Source: Clostridiaceae bacterium
GTDB lineage: Bacteria; Bacillota; Clostridia; Peptostreptococcales; Natronincolaceae
Direction: 5' to 3'
NCBI GenBank assembly: GCA_018432235.1
Contig: JAHDLO010000017.1
Span: 62,001 to 126,000 of the forward strand
DNA: 64,000 nucleotides
Shown: piece after piece, positions 25,208 through 33,789 of the stretch
Position numbering within the stretch: the first letter of the stretch is position 1
How the letters are laid out: every line of letters starts with the position of its first letter
The notes under the pieces: model-generated
What the model was told of the DNA's origin: nothing
Seen by the model: only the letters and a program-made list of their open reading frames with translations
Database searches by the model: none
Program-made: the position numbers and the translations under genes

Positions 25208-26326
25208 ATGGTAAAAGTGGTTAAGAGAAAAGGTTTATGGATACTAGTGTCCGTAATGGTATTGTTTCTGGCAGCTTCTGTTTATGCATCGGGTGTTGAG
25301 TCCAGTGGTACCATCATAACAGAGCATTGTGTTGTAAGAGCTTCAGGTAATGTTGAAGCGGAGGAAATAGGTAGTCTACCTATTGGATCTAAAGTATGGG
25401 TTGAAGAGGTTAAGGTTGATTGGTACCGTGTAAGTGATATAAAGGGTACTACAACGGGCTGGGTCTATAAGGATATGGTCTCCTTGGACAATGTGAAATC
25501 TGTCCTCAAGAGCGGAAGGGTTACAGTATCTGTTCTTAACGTCAGAAGCGGTGCTTCAACAGACTCTAGCATAGTAAGTAAATTAAGTCTAAACGAAAAG
25601 ATAACCATAATCAGTGAAGAGGATGTATGGTTTGAAATATCTTTGAGTAATGGAATAAAGGGCTGGGTTCATTCTGAATTTATTCAGCTTATACCAAATT
25701 ATCCTGAGGGCATCGTGATTAATGAAACAACCCTGAAGGAATTGAAGGATACCAACAGTAAGTCTTTAGCTAGCCTAAAGGCTTATGATACGATATATAT
25801 AAAGGATTATCAGGATGGATGGTTAAACGTCATATTATCGGATTTTACTGAAGGCTGGATTGATGGCGCTGATGGGGAACTATTAGCCACCAGTACTAGA
25901 GGCGTTAATAGATCAGGAACAAGAGAAGGCGTTTTTGCAGATTTGGAGGCTATAACCTCTAAATATTTAGGAAAAAAATATAGCTATGGGCAAACGGGAC
26001 CAAATTCCTTTGACTGCTCAGGCTTTACAACCTATATACTCAAGACATATTACAGTGATTATCTTCGAGCGAAGGGAATTGATTTACCGAGAACCTCCCG
26101 AGATCAATCCACTATTGGTACTGCGGTAGATAAAGCATCATTAATTGCTGGAGATTTAGTGTTTTTCGATACAGTAAACAGAGTGGTAAAGACAGTATCT
26201 CATGTAGGAATTTATTTGGGTGAAGGCAGATTTATACACGCCTCCTCCTCCGGTGGGAATGTTGTCATTTCAAACTTAGATGACGGATACTATAGACAAC
26301 GATATCTAAAGGCTGTGAGGCTGTAG
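25208..26326 (+). CDS. Secreted SH3-domain NlpC/P60 peptidoglycan hydrolase
   Basis: The protein of about 372 residues has a signal peptide ending near VYASG. Bacterial SH3 domains follow at about 35-95 (CVVRASGNVEAEEIG...GWVYKDM) and 105-165 (LNVRSGASTDSSIVSKL...GWVHSEF), then a third, weaker SH3-like segment. The C-terminal NlpC/P60 endopeptidase domain begins at about 250 with the catalytic Cys in FDCSGFTTY and His in SHVGIYLGEGRFIHAS. It cleaves peptide cross-bridge stems of the wall, either for turnover or spore germination. The start is uncertain: GTG 25202, ATG 25208 and GTG 25217 all sit near AGGTGGTG. Confidence 0.9.
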   Translation: MVKVVKRKGLWILVSVMVLFLAASVYASGVESSGTIITEHCVVRASGNVEAEEIGSLPIGSKVWVEEVKVDWYRVSDIKGTTTGWVYKDMVSLDNVKSVLKSGRVTVSVLNVRSGASTDSSIVSKLSLNEKITIISEEDVWFEISLSNGIKGWVHSEFIQLIPNYPEGIVINETTLKELKDTNSKSLASLKAYDTIYIKDYQDGWLNVILSDFTEGWIDGADGELLATSTRGVNRSGTREGVFADLEAITSKYLGKKYSYGQTGPNSFDCSGFTTYILKTYYSDYLRAKGIDLPRTSRDQSTIGTAVDKASLIAGDLVFFDTVNRVVKTVSHVGIYLGEGRFIHASSSGGNVVISNLDDGYYRQRYLKAVRL

Positions 26327-26339
26327 GAGAAGCATTAGA

Positions 26340-26477
26340 GAATAGTTAATAGTGAATAACGAATAGTGAAAATATGAGTTTAAGAGATTTGCCTTGGGCA
26401 AATCTCTTTTTTTTAAAAAAGAAGCTTTTATTATAATGTGATTTTTAAGTAGCTTCGTTATTCATTATTCACGATTC
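26340..26477. repeat. MITE-like element with 24-bp terminal inverted repeats
   Basis: The left end (26340-26363) and right end (26454-26477) are inverted copies matching at 21 of 24 positions. The core TGAATAACGAA is identical. The 138-bp element has no gene but includes a strong terminator. No target-site duplication is obvious. Confidence 0.5.
26383..26414 (+). terminator. Terminator after the NlpC/P60 gene
   Basis: A perfect 11-bp stem AGAGATTTGCC/GGCAAATCTCT with a TTG loop is followed by TTTTTTT. It lies inside the MITE-like element. Confidence 0.9.
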
Positions 26478-26583
26478 ACTTTAATGATAGGCATAACCTT
26501 CTATCCAACGCTATATATATAATTAAGGCAAAGTAAATTTTGGAGTTGGACAAGAATAATAGAGTTATTATGGAGGTGCTTTT

Positions 26584-27459
26584 ATGAAGAGGAGTCGTAT
26601 GGGTATAAAAAGAAGCAGAAGAAGGAGTAATTTAGTTTTGGTGGTGCTTTTTTGTATTGTACTGCCGGCTATTGCAATTTATGCGGGTTTGAAACTGACT
26701 GAAAAGATAATAATACCGGTTATAAATGGCGACGAAGTGCTGCCTGAGGGTTTGGAGCTTAGTGACGAAACACCGCCTGAGGATACGCCTATTGATGAGG
26801 AAGAAGCCGCTAATACAGAGAAAAAACTGGAAACTGTTGAAATAAAGCCATTGAGAATATACACTATACAGGTTGCCAGTCTCAACGATACACAAAATGC
26901 TGATGTCCTCATTAGTGACTTAAATGCTGTAGGGCTGCCGAATTTAGTTTATAAAATTGACAATAGCTACAAAGTATATACTATGGGGGCAACTAACAGA
27001 AGTATTATGGAGGAAAATATTGGACATATTAAAGAATACTATCCTGATGCCTACATATCTGAGCTAAGCTTGCCGGCTAAGGACGTACAATATGAAGCTG
27101 ATGATACAGAAATTAGGATCAGTGATTTGGCACAAAAGTTAAATGAATTGATAGATATTATGGAGGCATTATCGATTGAGTGGAATAATTTAATTCAAAA
27201 AAGAGGAGAAAAAGGTCAGTATGTCGAATTGTTAAAAAAACAACAATCATTATTGGAGGAGCTTTCGGTTATTAACAAAGTGGTGGTTTTTCCAAGTAGC
27301 TTTCAGAAAAAAAGCAGCATAGAAAAAATGCTGGAATTTCAACTGGAAAACCTTCAGCAGAGCTTGGAGCTTATGGAAGCCAGTAGTGAGGATGTGAATT
27401 ATAGAGTTCATAGTTTGTATCTGGATAGTCTATTCAGAATGGTCGAAGTAGTTAAATGA
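26584..27459 (+). CDS. SPOR-domain membrane protein
   Basis: A 291-residue protein with a strongly basic cytoplasmic start (MKRSRMGIKRSRRRS), one membrane helix at about 17-38 and an acidic Pro/Glu-rich linker. A SPOR domain at about 95-165 contains YTIQVASLNDTQNADVLISDL and ends in PDAYISEL. The C-terminal part is helical, probably a coiled coil. SPOR domains bind denuded glycan strands at septa or spore cortex. Monocistronic or leading into the DRTGG genes 21 nt downstream, so a shared transcript is likely. Confidence 0.8.
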   Translation: MKRSRMGIKRSRRRSNLVLVVLFCIVLPAIAIYAGLKLTEKIIIPVINGDEVLPEGLELSDETPPEDTPIDEEEAANTEKKLETVEIKPLRIYTIQVASLNDTQNADVLISDLNAVGLPNLVYKIDNSYKVYTMGATNRSIMEENIGHIKEYYPDAYISELSLPAKDVQYEADDTEIRISDLAQKLNELIDIMEALSIEWNNLIQKRGEKGQYVELLKKQQSLLEELSVINKVVVFPSSFQKKSSIEKMLEFQLENLQQSLELMEASSEDVNYRVHSLYLDSLFRMVEVVK

Positions 27460-27480
27460 CATTTTTATGGAGGGGTGTAA

Positions 27481-27858
27481 ATGAAATTAAAAGAAATACA
27501 ACAGCTGCTGAATGCAGAGGTTTTATCTGGTGAGGATTTAATGGATACGGATATCCGTACTGTATTTGCCTGTGACCTAATGAGTGATGTGTTGGCCTAT
27601 GTTGAGGATAAGACGCTTTTATTAACTGGGCTATGCAATCCTCACACCATCAGAACAGCAGAAATGAAGGACATCAATGCGGTTGTTTTCGTAAGGGGAA
27701 AAAAGCCGGATGAGGAGACCTTAAGGCTGGCAGAGGAAACAGGAATTGTTGTTATGATCACAGATTTAATTTTATATAATTCCTGTGGTATACTATATCA
27801 TAATGGACTAAAAGGTGCGAAGGGGCACAAGGAGGATTTTGCTCCACAGGGGAGGTAG
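27481..27858 (+). CDS. DRTGG-domain protein (first)
   Basis: The 125-residue protein resembles the DRTGG domain found between CBS or AAA modules and in stand-alone form beside hydrogenase genes. It starts MKLKEIQQLLNAEVLSGEDLMDTDI, with the V-x-x-x-C-D-L-M-S-D-V turn and a late GIVVMITDLILYNSCGILYHNGL. A ligand-binding role is assumed for the domain; its ligand is unknown. It is followed after only 6 nt by a kinase-like gene with an unusual start, in the same reading frame. Confidence 0.8.
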   Translation: MKLKEIQQLLNAEVLSGEDLMDTDIRTVFACDLMSDVLAYVEDKTLLLTGLCNPHTIRTAEMKDINAVVFVRGKKPDEETLRLAEETGIVVMITDLILYNSCGILYHNGLKGAKGHKEDFAPQGR

Positions 27859-27864
27859 AGGGCC

Positions 27865-28278
27865 ATTCAGGTATGCTATGATATTGTCAGATATGATTTT
27901 TCCAGAGCTGGTGAGGCTTCAAGCAATATTAAAAAGCTGTTAAAGCAGCTGGGAATTTCAACAGATATAATAAAAAGAGTTGCTGTAGCCACCTATGAGG
28001 CTGAAATGAATATTACGATTCATTCAGAGGGCGGCATTATTGAGCTTAACATTGATCCGGAAAAAATTAAAATAATTGCAAGGGACAAAGGGCCGGGTAT
28101 AGAAAATATTGAAAAGGCAATGACAGAGGGCTATTCAACTGCCCCCGATGAGGTAAGGGAGTTGGGCTTTGGGGCAGGCATGGGTTTGCCTAATATGAAG
28201 CGTTGCTCTGATATCTTTGACATTGAGTCGACGCTGGGCGAGTCAACCACAGTAACAATGACTATTTTGCTAAATTGA
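27865..28278 (+). CDS. GHKL ATPase / anti-sigma-regulator-like kinase with probable ATT start
   Basis: A 137-residue RsbW/SpoIIAB-type ATP-binding protein. The N box is VAVATYEAEMNITIHS, the G1 box ARDKGPGIENIEKAM and the G2 box GFGAGMGLPNMKR. No ATG, GTG or TTG lies between the upstream TAG (27856-27858) and the N box. The only ATG, at 28006, is inside the N box and would remove the first helix. Homologous proteins begin with M-x-V-x-Y, and here the residue before QVCYDI is encoded by ATT at 27865, 9 nt after GGGGAGG. Translation from ATT, as for infC, is the best reading. The cluster suggests control of redox or hydrogenase functions. Confidence 0.8.
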   Translation: MQVCYDIVRYDFSRAGEASSNIKKLLKQLGISTDIIKRVAVATYEAEMNITIHSEGGIIELNIDPEKIKIIARDKGPGIENIEKAMTEGYSTAPDEVRELGFGAGMGLPNMKRCSDIFDIESTLGESTTVTMTILLN

Positions 28279-28300
28279 GAGTAGACAGGGGGAGTTGTGA

Positions 28301-28642
28301 ATGCACAAGGTGAATGATCTGATAAAGCTACTGGAGCTGGAGTTAATTGCCGGTGAGGGCGGCTTGGAGAATACGATCTCAGGGGTGTATATAGGCGATT
28401 TACTAAGCTGGGTAATGGCACATCTTCAAGCAGGCAATATATGGATAACCATACAAACCCATGTGAATATATTGGCTGTAGCTCTGTTGGCCGATGCTTC
28501 CTGCATAATAATACCAGAGTATGCTGAAATTGATAGCCAGACAATAGAGAAGGCGAATTACGAAGGAATCCCTCTGTTAAGAAGTAAGTTTAGTGCCTAT
28601 CAATTGGCAATTAAGATAAAGGAGCTTGATCTAATAATATGA
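28301..28642 (+). CDS. DRTGG-domain protein (second)
   Basis: A 113-residue paralog of the DRTGG protein 0.8 kb upstream. It begins MHKVNDLIKLLELELIAGEGG and has ISGVYIGDLLSWVMAHLQAGNIW, then VNILAVALLADASCIIIPEYAEI. The stop overlaps the start of the PHP gene (ATGA), so translation is coupled. The duplicated DRTGG pair, an ATPase and PHP protein are a recurring clostridial set. Confidence 0.8.
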   Translation: MHKVNDLIKLLELELIAGEGGLENTISGVYIGDLLSWVMAHLQAGNIWITIQTHVNILAVALLADASCIIIPEYAEIDSQTIEKANYEGIPLLRSKFSAYQLAIKIKELDLII

Positions 28643-29355
28643 GTATAGCCGTCGACCTACATATTCATAGTGGACTTTCGCCTTGCGGAGATAAGGATAT
28701 GACCCCTAATAATATCGTAAATATGGCTTGTATAAAGGGATTAGACGCAATTGCGGTTACTGATCACAATTCCACTAGAAATCTTTTTGTCCTCTCACAA
28801 ATCGCTGAAGCTAATGACATATTATTTATACCGGGTGTAGAGATTACTACCAAGGAGGAGGTTCATGTACTGGCATTATTTGAAGGTGTGGCAAATGCGC
28901 TGAGTCTACAGCCTCTCCTGGACAGTGCCTTACCTAATATATTGAATAAGCCAGGGATTTTTGGTCATCAATATGTGTATGACCGTGAGGATGAAATCAT
29001 TGAAGAGGTTAAGCCTTTGCTTTTAAATGCCTTAGATTTATCCATAGAAGAAGTGATAAAGGAGGTTCGTCTTAGAGGTGGTGTGGCAATACCGGCTCAT
29101 ATAGACAGGGAAGCCTTTAGCATTATATCAAACCTGGGTTTTATTTCACCGCATCTTGAATTTACTACAGTGGAGCTTACCGGCAAATGCGATTATAAAG
29201 CCTTGAAGGAAAAATACCCATATATAGGGAATTACAAAGTAATAAGAAGCTCCGATGCCCACAGACTTACTGATATACTGGAGAGAGAGGTCTTCTTAGA
29301 GGTAGAGGAATTAACCGTTAAAGGTGTAATCAATGCGCTTAAGGATAAACCATAA
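28639..29355 (+). CDS. PHP-domain metal-dependent phosphoesterase
   Basis: A 238-residue PHP protein. Metal-binding motifs are DLHIHSGLSPCGD (H-x-H at residues 7-9), the ITDHN-like VTDHNST, PGVEITTKEEVHVL, GHQYVYD, PAHIDR and SSDAHRL. Such proteins hydrolyse phosphoesters such as RNA ends or cyclic phosphates; the substrate here is unknown. It overlaps the second DRTGG gene by 4 nt. Confidence 0.9.
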   Translation: MSIAVDLHIHSGLSPCGDKDMTPNNIVNMACIKGLDAIAVTDHNSTRNLFVLSQIAEANDILFIPGVEITTKEEVHVLALFEGVANALSLQPLLDSALPNILNKPGIFGHQYVYDREDEIIEEVKPLLLNALDLSIEEVIKEVRLRGGVAIPAHIDREAFSIISNLGFISPHLEFTTVELTGKCDYKALKEKYPYIGNYKVIRSSDAHRLTDILEREVFLEVEELTVKGVINALKDKP

Positions 29356-29368
29356 CAGCTTGAACCAT

Positions 29369-29389
29369 AACTTTGTCTATGACAAAGTT
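29369..29389 (+). terminator. Hairpin after the PHP gene
   Basis: A perfect 9-bp stem AACTTTGTC/GACAAAGTT with a TAT loop is followed by AATTTTATG. Weak T tract, so partial termination at best. Confidence 0.45.
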
Positions 29390-29479
29390 AATTTTATGTT
29401 ATCTCGGTCATGTTTTAAGGACATATGTACTACAGGTTTGCTTTAAATTCATTAATACAAATAAATGGAGGTTAGATGT

Positions 29480-30022
29480 ATGAAGGAGCTGGCATTACAT
29501 ATTCTAGATATAGCGCAGAATTCTATCGCAGCAAAGGCTACCTCAATTAAAATCGAAATCCTTGAGGACTTGCAGTTGGACAGGCTGGAAATATTAATAG
29601 AAGACAATGGCAAGGGGATGGCAGAGGAGGAGCTGGTGAGGGCGTTGGATCCCTTTTATACATCTAGAAAAACCAGGAGGGTAGGGCTAGGACTATCATT
29701 GTTTCAAGCTGCTGCTGAACAGTGTGACGGTGGTTTGGTATTGCAATCTCATAAGGGAACGGGTACAGTTGTCAAAGCTACCTTCAAGCATAGTCATATA
29801 GACAGAGCCCCATTAGGAAATATAACAGATTCTTTGATAACTTTAATACAAGCTGACCCTAATATCGATTATTTATATACTCACCAGTACAATGATAAAA
29901 AAATTTATTTTGATACTAAGGAGATTAAAAATATACTTAAGGAGGTTGAAATAACTAATATTGAAGTGCTGGTCTGGCTTAGAGAATACATAGATTCCGA
30001 ATTAAAAGAACTTGTTAAATAA
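29480..30022 (+). CDS. GHKL ATPase domain protein (hydrogenase-cluster type)
   Basis: A 180-residue histidine-kinase-type ATPase without a dimerisation H-box. The N box is LALHILDIAQNSIAAKA, the G1 box EDNGKGM, the F region DPFYTSRKTRRVG and the G2 box GLGLSLFQAAAEQ. The C-terminal 60 residues are unique. ATG 29480 follows GGAGG; an ATG at 29465 would include that site. In many clostridia such a gene stands immediately before the NuoE-like subunit of the bifurcating hydrogenase. Here the next gene is rnfC after a 280-nt gap. Confidence 0.85.
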   Translation: MKELALHILDIAQNSIAAKATSIKIEILEDLQLDRLEILIEDNGKGMAEEELVRALDPFYTSRKTRRVGLGLSLFQAAAEQCDGGLVLQSHKGTGTVVKATFKHSHIDRAPLGNITDSLITLIQADPNIDYLYTHQYNDKKIYFDTKEIKNILKEVEITNIEVLVWLREYIDSELKELVK

Positions 30023-30235
30023 TACATTTTATAATATTATATTATTTAAAATGAATTAATATTTAGCAGTATTAATATGTATTTACTTCTACTAATTGCT
30101 GCTCCTCTTTTAAGGAAAGTATGAAGGTATATTTATTAAATTTTCATAATACAGTATACATTTTATGAAAATATAAATGATAGTCCTTCAAAAAATTGGA
30201 TTAATCAATTGTTATTTTTTTATTAATAGAGGAGC

Positions 30236-30261
30236 TTGCAGGTTTTTGTAGAATGTATAAT
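30236..30261 (+). promoter_or_regulatory. Probable promoter of the rnf operon
   Basis: A perfect TATAAT (30256-30261) lies 42 nt before the rnfC start. The best -35 options are TTGCAG at 14-nt spacing or GAGCTT at 18 nt, neither ideal. The gap 30023-30235 is AT-rich with no gene. Confidence 0.4.
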
Positions 30262-30303
30262 AGTTAATGTTTATTAAAAATTAAACAAGGGGTGAAAATC
30301 ATA

Positions 30304-31629
30304 ATGAAGCTTTTAACCTTTAAGGGGGGTATTCATCCACCGGAGTATAAAGAGCTAACTGAACACTTACCTATTGAGAGGGCAGTTGAGCCAAGCACGG
30401 TGGTTATCCCTATGCAACAACATATTGGTGCTCCCTGTGAGCCAATAGTAAAGGTTGGTGACCGCGTTTTAGTTGGTCAAAAAATTGGTGAGGCAAAGGG
30501 ATTTGTTTCATCACCGGTGCATTCAAGTGTATCTGGAGAAGTAAAAGCGATAGATATGATGCCAGCAGCAGGTGGCGGCGAGGTGCTTTCAGTTACCATT
30601 ATTTCCGATGGTCAAAATGAAGTAGACCCATCCGTTCAACCCAAAGGCGATATCGAGAAGCTAAGTGCAAAGGAAATTGTGGATATTATTAAAGAAGCAG
30701 GTATCGTTGGTATGGGTGGTGCAGCATTCCCAACCCATGTTAAGCTTTCTCCTCCACCAGAAAAGAAGATTGACACAATTATTCTTAATGGTGCTGAGTG
30801 TGAGCCTTATTTAACTGCTGACCACAGGCTAATGCTGGAAACGCCTGAAAACGTTATTTATGGATTAAGAGCTTTAATGAAGTCAGTGGGTGTTGAGAAG
30901 GGCTATATTGGAATTGAATCCAACAAGCCGGACGCAATTGAAACCATGACGAAAGCCGCCGCTGAATATCCAAATATCGAAGTTGTAGGGCTTTATACAA
31001 AATATCCTCAAGGTGCAGAGAAGCAGCTGATTTATGCCTGCACTAAGAAAGAGGTGCCTAGCGGTGGACTGCCAATGGATGTTGGTGTGGTTGTTAACAA
31101 TGTAGGTACTGCTGCTCAGGTGGCGATTGCAATAAAAACAGGTATGCCATTAGTTGAGCGTATAACCACTGTTACAGGTAAGGCTGTTGCATCACCAAAA
31201 AATCTTTTAATTAAGATAGGTGTTCCAGTTAAGGATGTCATTGAGCAATGTGGTGGCTTAACACAAAAACCAGGAAAGCTTATCATGGGCGGACCTATGA
31301 TGGGACTTGCCACCCACACAGATGAGGTTGTAATTACAAAGGGTTCATCCGGAGTATTGTTATTTGATGAGACTGAGGCGAAAATGCCTGAAAGAGGCCC
31401 ATGTATTAGATGTGGAAAATGTGTTGATATATGTCCGGCTTTCTTACAGCCATTGCATATCAGCAATTTTTCAAATAATAATATGATGGAGGCAGCTGAA
31501 AAGTATAGAGCATTGGATTGTATCGAATGTGGCTCCTGCTCATTCATCTGTCCGGCAAAGATACCTCTATTACAGGCGATTCGTGTTGCAAAAAGAAATA
31601 TCATTGCTAAAAAAAGAAAGCAATCATAG
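30304..31629 (+). CDS. rnfC: Rnf complex subunit C
   Basis: The 441-residue NADH-binding subunit of the ferredoxin:NAD+ oxidoreductase ion pump. It has the N-terminal RnfC barrel (FKGGIHPPEYK), the SLBB-type region, and an NADH/FMN fold with GMGGAAFPTHVKL and LNGAECEPYLTADHRLM (key residues). Two [4Fe-4S] motifs follow, CIRCGKCVDICPAF and CIECGSCSFICPAK. ATG 30304 has AAGGGGTGA in front; a GTG at 30292 lies inside it. First gene of the rnfCDGEAB operon. Confidence 0.97.
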   Translation: MKLLTFKGGIHPPEYKELTEHLPIERAVEPSTVVIPMQQHIGAPCEPIVKVGDRVLVGQKIGEAKGFVSSPVHSSVSGEVKAIDMMPAAGGGEVLSVTIISDGQNEVDPSVQPKGDIEKLSAKEIVDIIKEAGIVGMGGAAFPTHVKLSPPPEKKIDTIILNGAECEPYLTADHRLMLETPENVIYGLRALMKSVGVEKGYIGIESNKPDAIETMTKAAAEYPNIEVVGLYTKYPQGAEKQLIYACTKKEVPSGGLPMDVGVVVNNVGTAAQVAIAIKTGMPLVERITTVTGKAVASPKNLLIKIGVPVKDVIEQCGGLTQKPGKLIMGGPMMGLATHTDEVVITKGSSGVLLFDETEAKMPERGPCIRCGKCVDICPAFLQPLHISNFSNNNMMEAAEKYRALDCIECGSCSFICPAKIPLLQAIRVAKRNIIAKKRKQS

Positions 31630-31653
31630 GAAATGATGGGAGGGATAGGAACA

Positions 31654-32598
31654 ATGGTTGAAAAGTTAACAGTATCTTCTTCTCCACATGTATGGTCAGA
31701 GAACTCTACCTCTAAAATCATGTTAGATGTTGTTATTGCCTTATTACCGGCTACTGTAGGAGCAATATACTTTTTTAGATTAAATGCAGCTATGCTGATT
31801 GCATTGGCAGTTATAACAGCGGTTTTAACGGAGATGGCGATACAAAAAATAAGAAAGCAGCCTGTTACTGTAAGTGATTATAGTGCTGTTGTAACCGGAT
31901 TATTACTAGCTTTAAATATTCCTGCTTCGGCTCCTTGGTGGATTCCAATAGTAGGATCTATATTTGCGATTGCTATTGTTAAACAGCTATTTGGCGGTTT
32001 AGGTCAAAACTTCATGAACCCTGCCTTAGCTGCTAGAATTATGCTTACCTTGTCTTGGACTGATCAAATGACGCAATGGATAAAGCCAGGAGCTGATGCA
32101 GTTTCAGGTGCAACACCATTAAGCTTTGTGAAGGGTGTTACAGCCATTCCAAGTAAGGCACCGGATTTATATGATATGATTGTAGGTAATATTGCAGGAT
32201 CTATGGGTGAAACATCAGCTATTCTATTGATTTTAGGTGGTCTTTACCTTGTATATCGTGGTGTTATATCACCGAAGGTACCGGCTATATTTATCGGGAC
32301 AGTGGCTGTTATAACCTTAATAGCTGGTGGTTTTGATGCCAGCTATATGCTATACCATGTCTTCGGAGGCGGATTGATGATAGGCGCTATCTTTATGGCG
32401 ACTGATTATGCATCTTCTCCTGTAACAGCAAAAGGCAAGGTATTCTTTGCTCTTGGTTGTGGTATTATAACCAGTATGATACGTTTATATGGGGCATATC
32501 CTGAGGGTGTTGGATTCTCTATACTTTTAATGAACGTTGCGGCACCTCTTATTGAGAAATATACTGCTCCTAAAGTATTTGGGGAGGTGAGAAAATAA
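31654..32598 (+). CDS. rnfD: Rnf complex subunit D
   Basis: The 314-residue membrane subunit, NqrB/RnfD family, has about nine to ten hydrophobic helices. The covalent FMN attachment motif is SGATPLS at about residue 148, where Thr would carry the flavin. It opens with SSPHVWSENSTSKIMLDVVIALLPA (key S-P-H). ATG 31654 follows GGGAGGGATAGG. RnfG, next in the operon, abuts it directly. Confidence 0.96.
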   Translation: MVEKLTVSSSPHVWSENSTSKIMLDVVIALLPATVGAIYFFRLNAAMLIALAVITAVLTEMAIQKIRKQPVTVSDYSAVVTGLLLALNIPASAPWWIPIVGSIFAIAIVKQLFGGLGQNFMNPALAARIMLTLSWTDQMTQWIKPGADAVSGATPLSFVKGVTAIPSKAPDLYDMIVGNIAGSMGETSAILLILGGLYLVYRGVISPKVPAIFIGTVAVITLIAGGFDASYMLYHVFGGGLMIGAIFMATDYASSPVTAKGKVFFALGCGIITSMIRLYGAYPEGVGFSILLMNVAAPLIEKYTAPKVFGEVRK

Positions 32599-33156
32599 AT
32601 GCGTGATATAGTTAAGCATGGACTAATTTTACTTATAATAACTACCATTGCAGCATTTGTTTTAGGATTGACTAACGATGTAACTCAGGCGATTATCGTC
32701 GAAAGAGCAGAGCAGAAAAATATCGAATCAATTAAGGCTCTTCTCCCAGAGGCCGATGAATTCCAAAAGGTTGAAGGTGTTGCAGCAGGGATTATCCTAG
32801 AGGTATATGAAGGAACTAAGGGTGGTAACGTAGTTGGATACACTGTAAAGACATTGCCAAAGGGCTATGGCGGAACAGTTGAAACCCTTGTTGGTATCAG
32901 TATAGATGGTAAGGTTGTTGGTTTAAAAATCGGTGAGCACACAGAAACACCTGGATTAGGCTCAAAGGTAGCTGATGCAGCCTTCGTAAACAACTTTATC
33001 GGTAAGGATGCAATAGCATTTAGTGTTACTAAGGATGCACCGGCCAAGGATGCGGACATCCAAGCTGTTTCTGGTGCAACTGTGTCAAGTAATGCAGTAA
33101 CTACAGGTGTGAATGCATCAACTGAATTGTTTAACAATAGTTTAAAGAATAGATAG
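32599..33156 (+). CDS. rnfG: Rnf complex subunit G
   Basis: A 185-residue subunit with one N-terminal membrane anchor (10-30) and an extracytoplasmic FMN-binding domain. The flavinylation motif is SGATVSSNAV (about residues 157-166), with Thr as the acceptor. EHTETPGLGSKV is the other family signature. Starts immediately after rnfD. Confidence 0.95.
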   Translation: MRDIVKHGLILLIITTIAAFVLGLTNDVTQAIIVERAEQKNIESIKALLPEADEFQKVEGVAAGIILEVYEGTKGGNVVGYTVKTLPKGYGGTVETLVGISIDGKVVGLKIGEHTETPGLGSKVADAAFVNNFIGKDAIAFSVTKDAPAKDADIQAVSGATVSSNAVTTGVNASTELFNNSLKNR

Positions 33157-33167
33157 CCGGGGGTGAG

Positions 33168-33776
33168 ATGATGAATTTAGGTAAAGTTTTTTCAAAGGGC
33201 TTAATTTTCGATAACCCTACATTTGTTCAGGTGTTAGGTATGTGTCCAACTCTTGCGGTTACGACTTCTGCACAAAATGGCTTAGGTATGGGTTTGGCGA
33301 CAACAGCCGTATTAATAGGTTCAAACTTAGTAATATCCTTAACCAGAAAGGTTATTCCTAGCAAGATTAGAATACCTGCCTTTGTTGTAATCATTGCAAC
33401 CTTCGTTACAATGGTTGGTATGTTATTAAAGGCATATTTACCAGCATTAGATGCGGCTCTTGGTATTTTTATACCATTGATCGTTGTTAACTGTATTATC
33501 CTTGCAAGGGCTGAATCCTTTGCTTCTAAGAACTCTGTGATTGCTTCAATAACAGATGGTCTGGGTATGGGCTTAGGCTTTGCCGGCGCATTAGTTATTC
33601 TTGGTGGTATCAGAGAATTCTTCGGTGCAGGCTCTATATTTGGCACACCAGTTATGGTGGATTTTTTCCATCCTGCCAGAATTATTTCTCAGCCGCCGGG
33701 AGCCTTCCTTGTATTAGGATTATTATTAGCTATATTTAATGGTATAACCTCAAAAAGCAGACCAGGTGAAAAATAA
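33168..33776 (+). CDS. rnfE: Rnf complex subunit E
   Basis: A 202-residue integral membrane protein of the RnfA/RnfE (NqrD/NqrE) family with six helices. It has the paired cysteine-bearing segments LGMCPTLAVTTSAQNGLGMG and VVNCIILARAESFASKN, which in this family hold a membrane [2Fe-2S] centre with subunit A. Followed by rnfA after 13 nt. Confidence 0.95.
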   Translation: MMNLGKVFSKGLIFDNPTFVQVLGMCPTLAVTTSAQNGLGMGLATTAVLIGSNLVISLTRKVIPSKIRIPAFVVIIATFVTMVGMLLKAYLPALDAALGIFIPLIVVNCIILARAESFASKNSVIASITDGLGMGLGFAGALVILGGIREFFGAGSIFGTPVMVDFFHPARIISQPPGAFLVLGLLLAIFNGITSKSRPGEK

Positions 33777-33789
33777 GGAGGTGTAGGAT

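Noticed and set aside
27856..27858. TAG read-through (pyrrolysine or suppressor) joining the DRTGG protein and the kinase
   Set aside because: A strong ribosome binding site and an ATT start explain the layout. No PYLIS-like structure or Pyl genes are visible.
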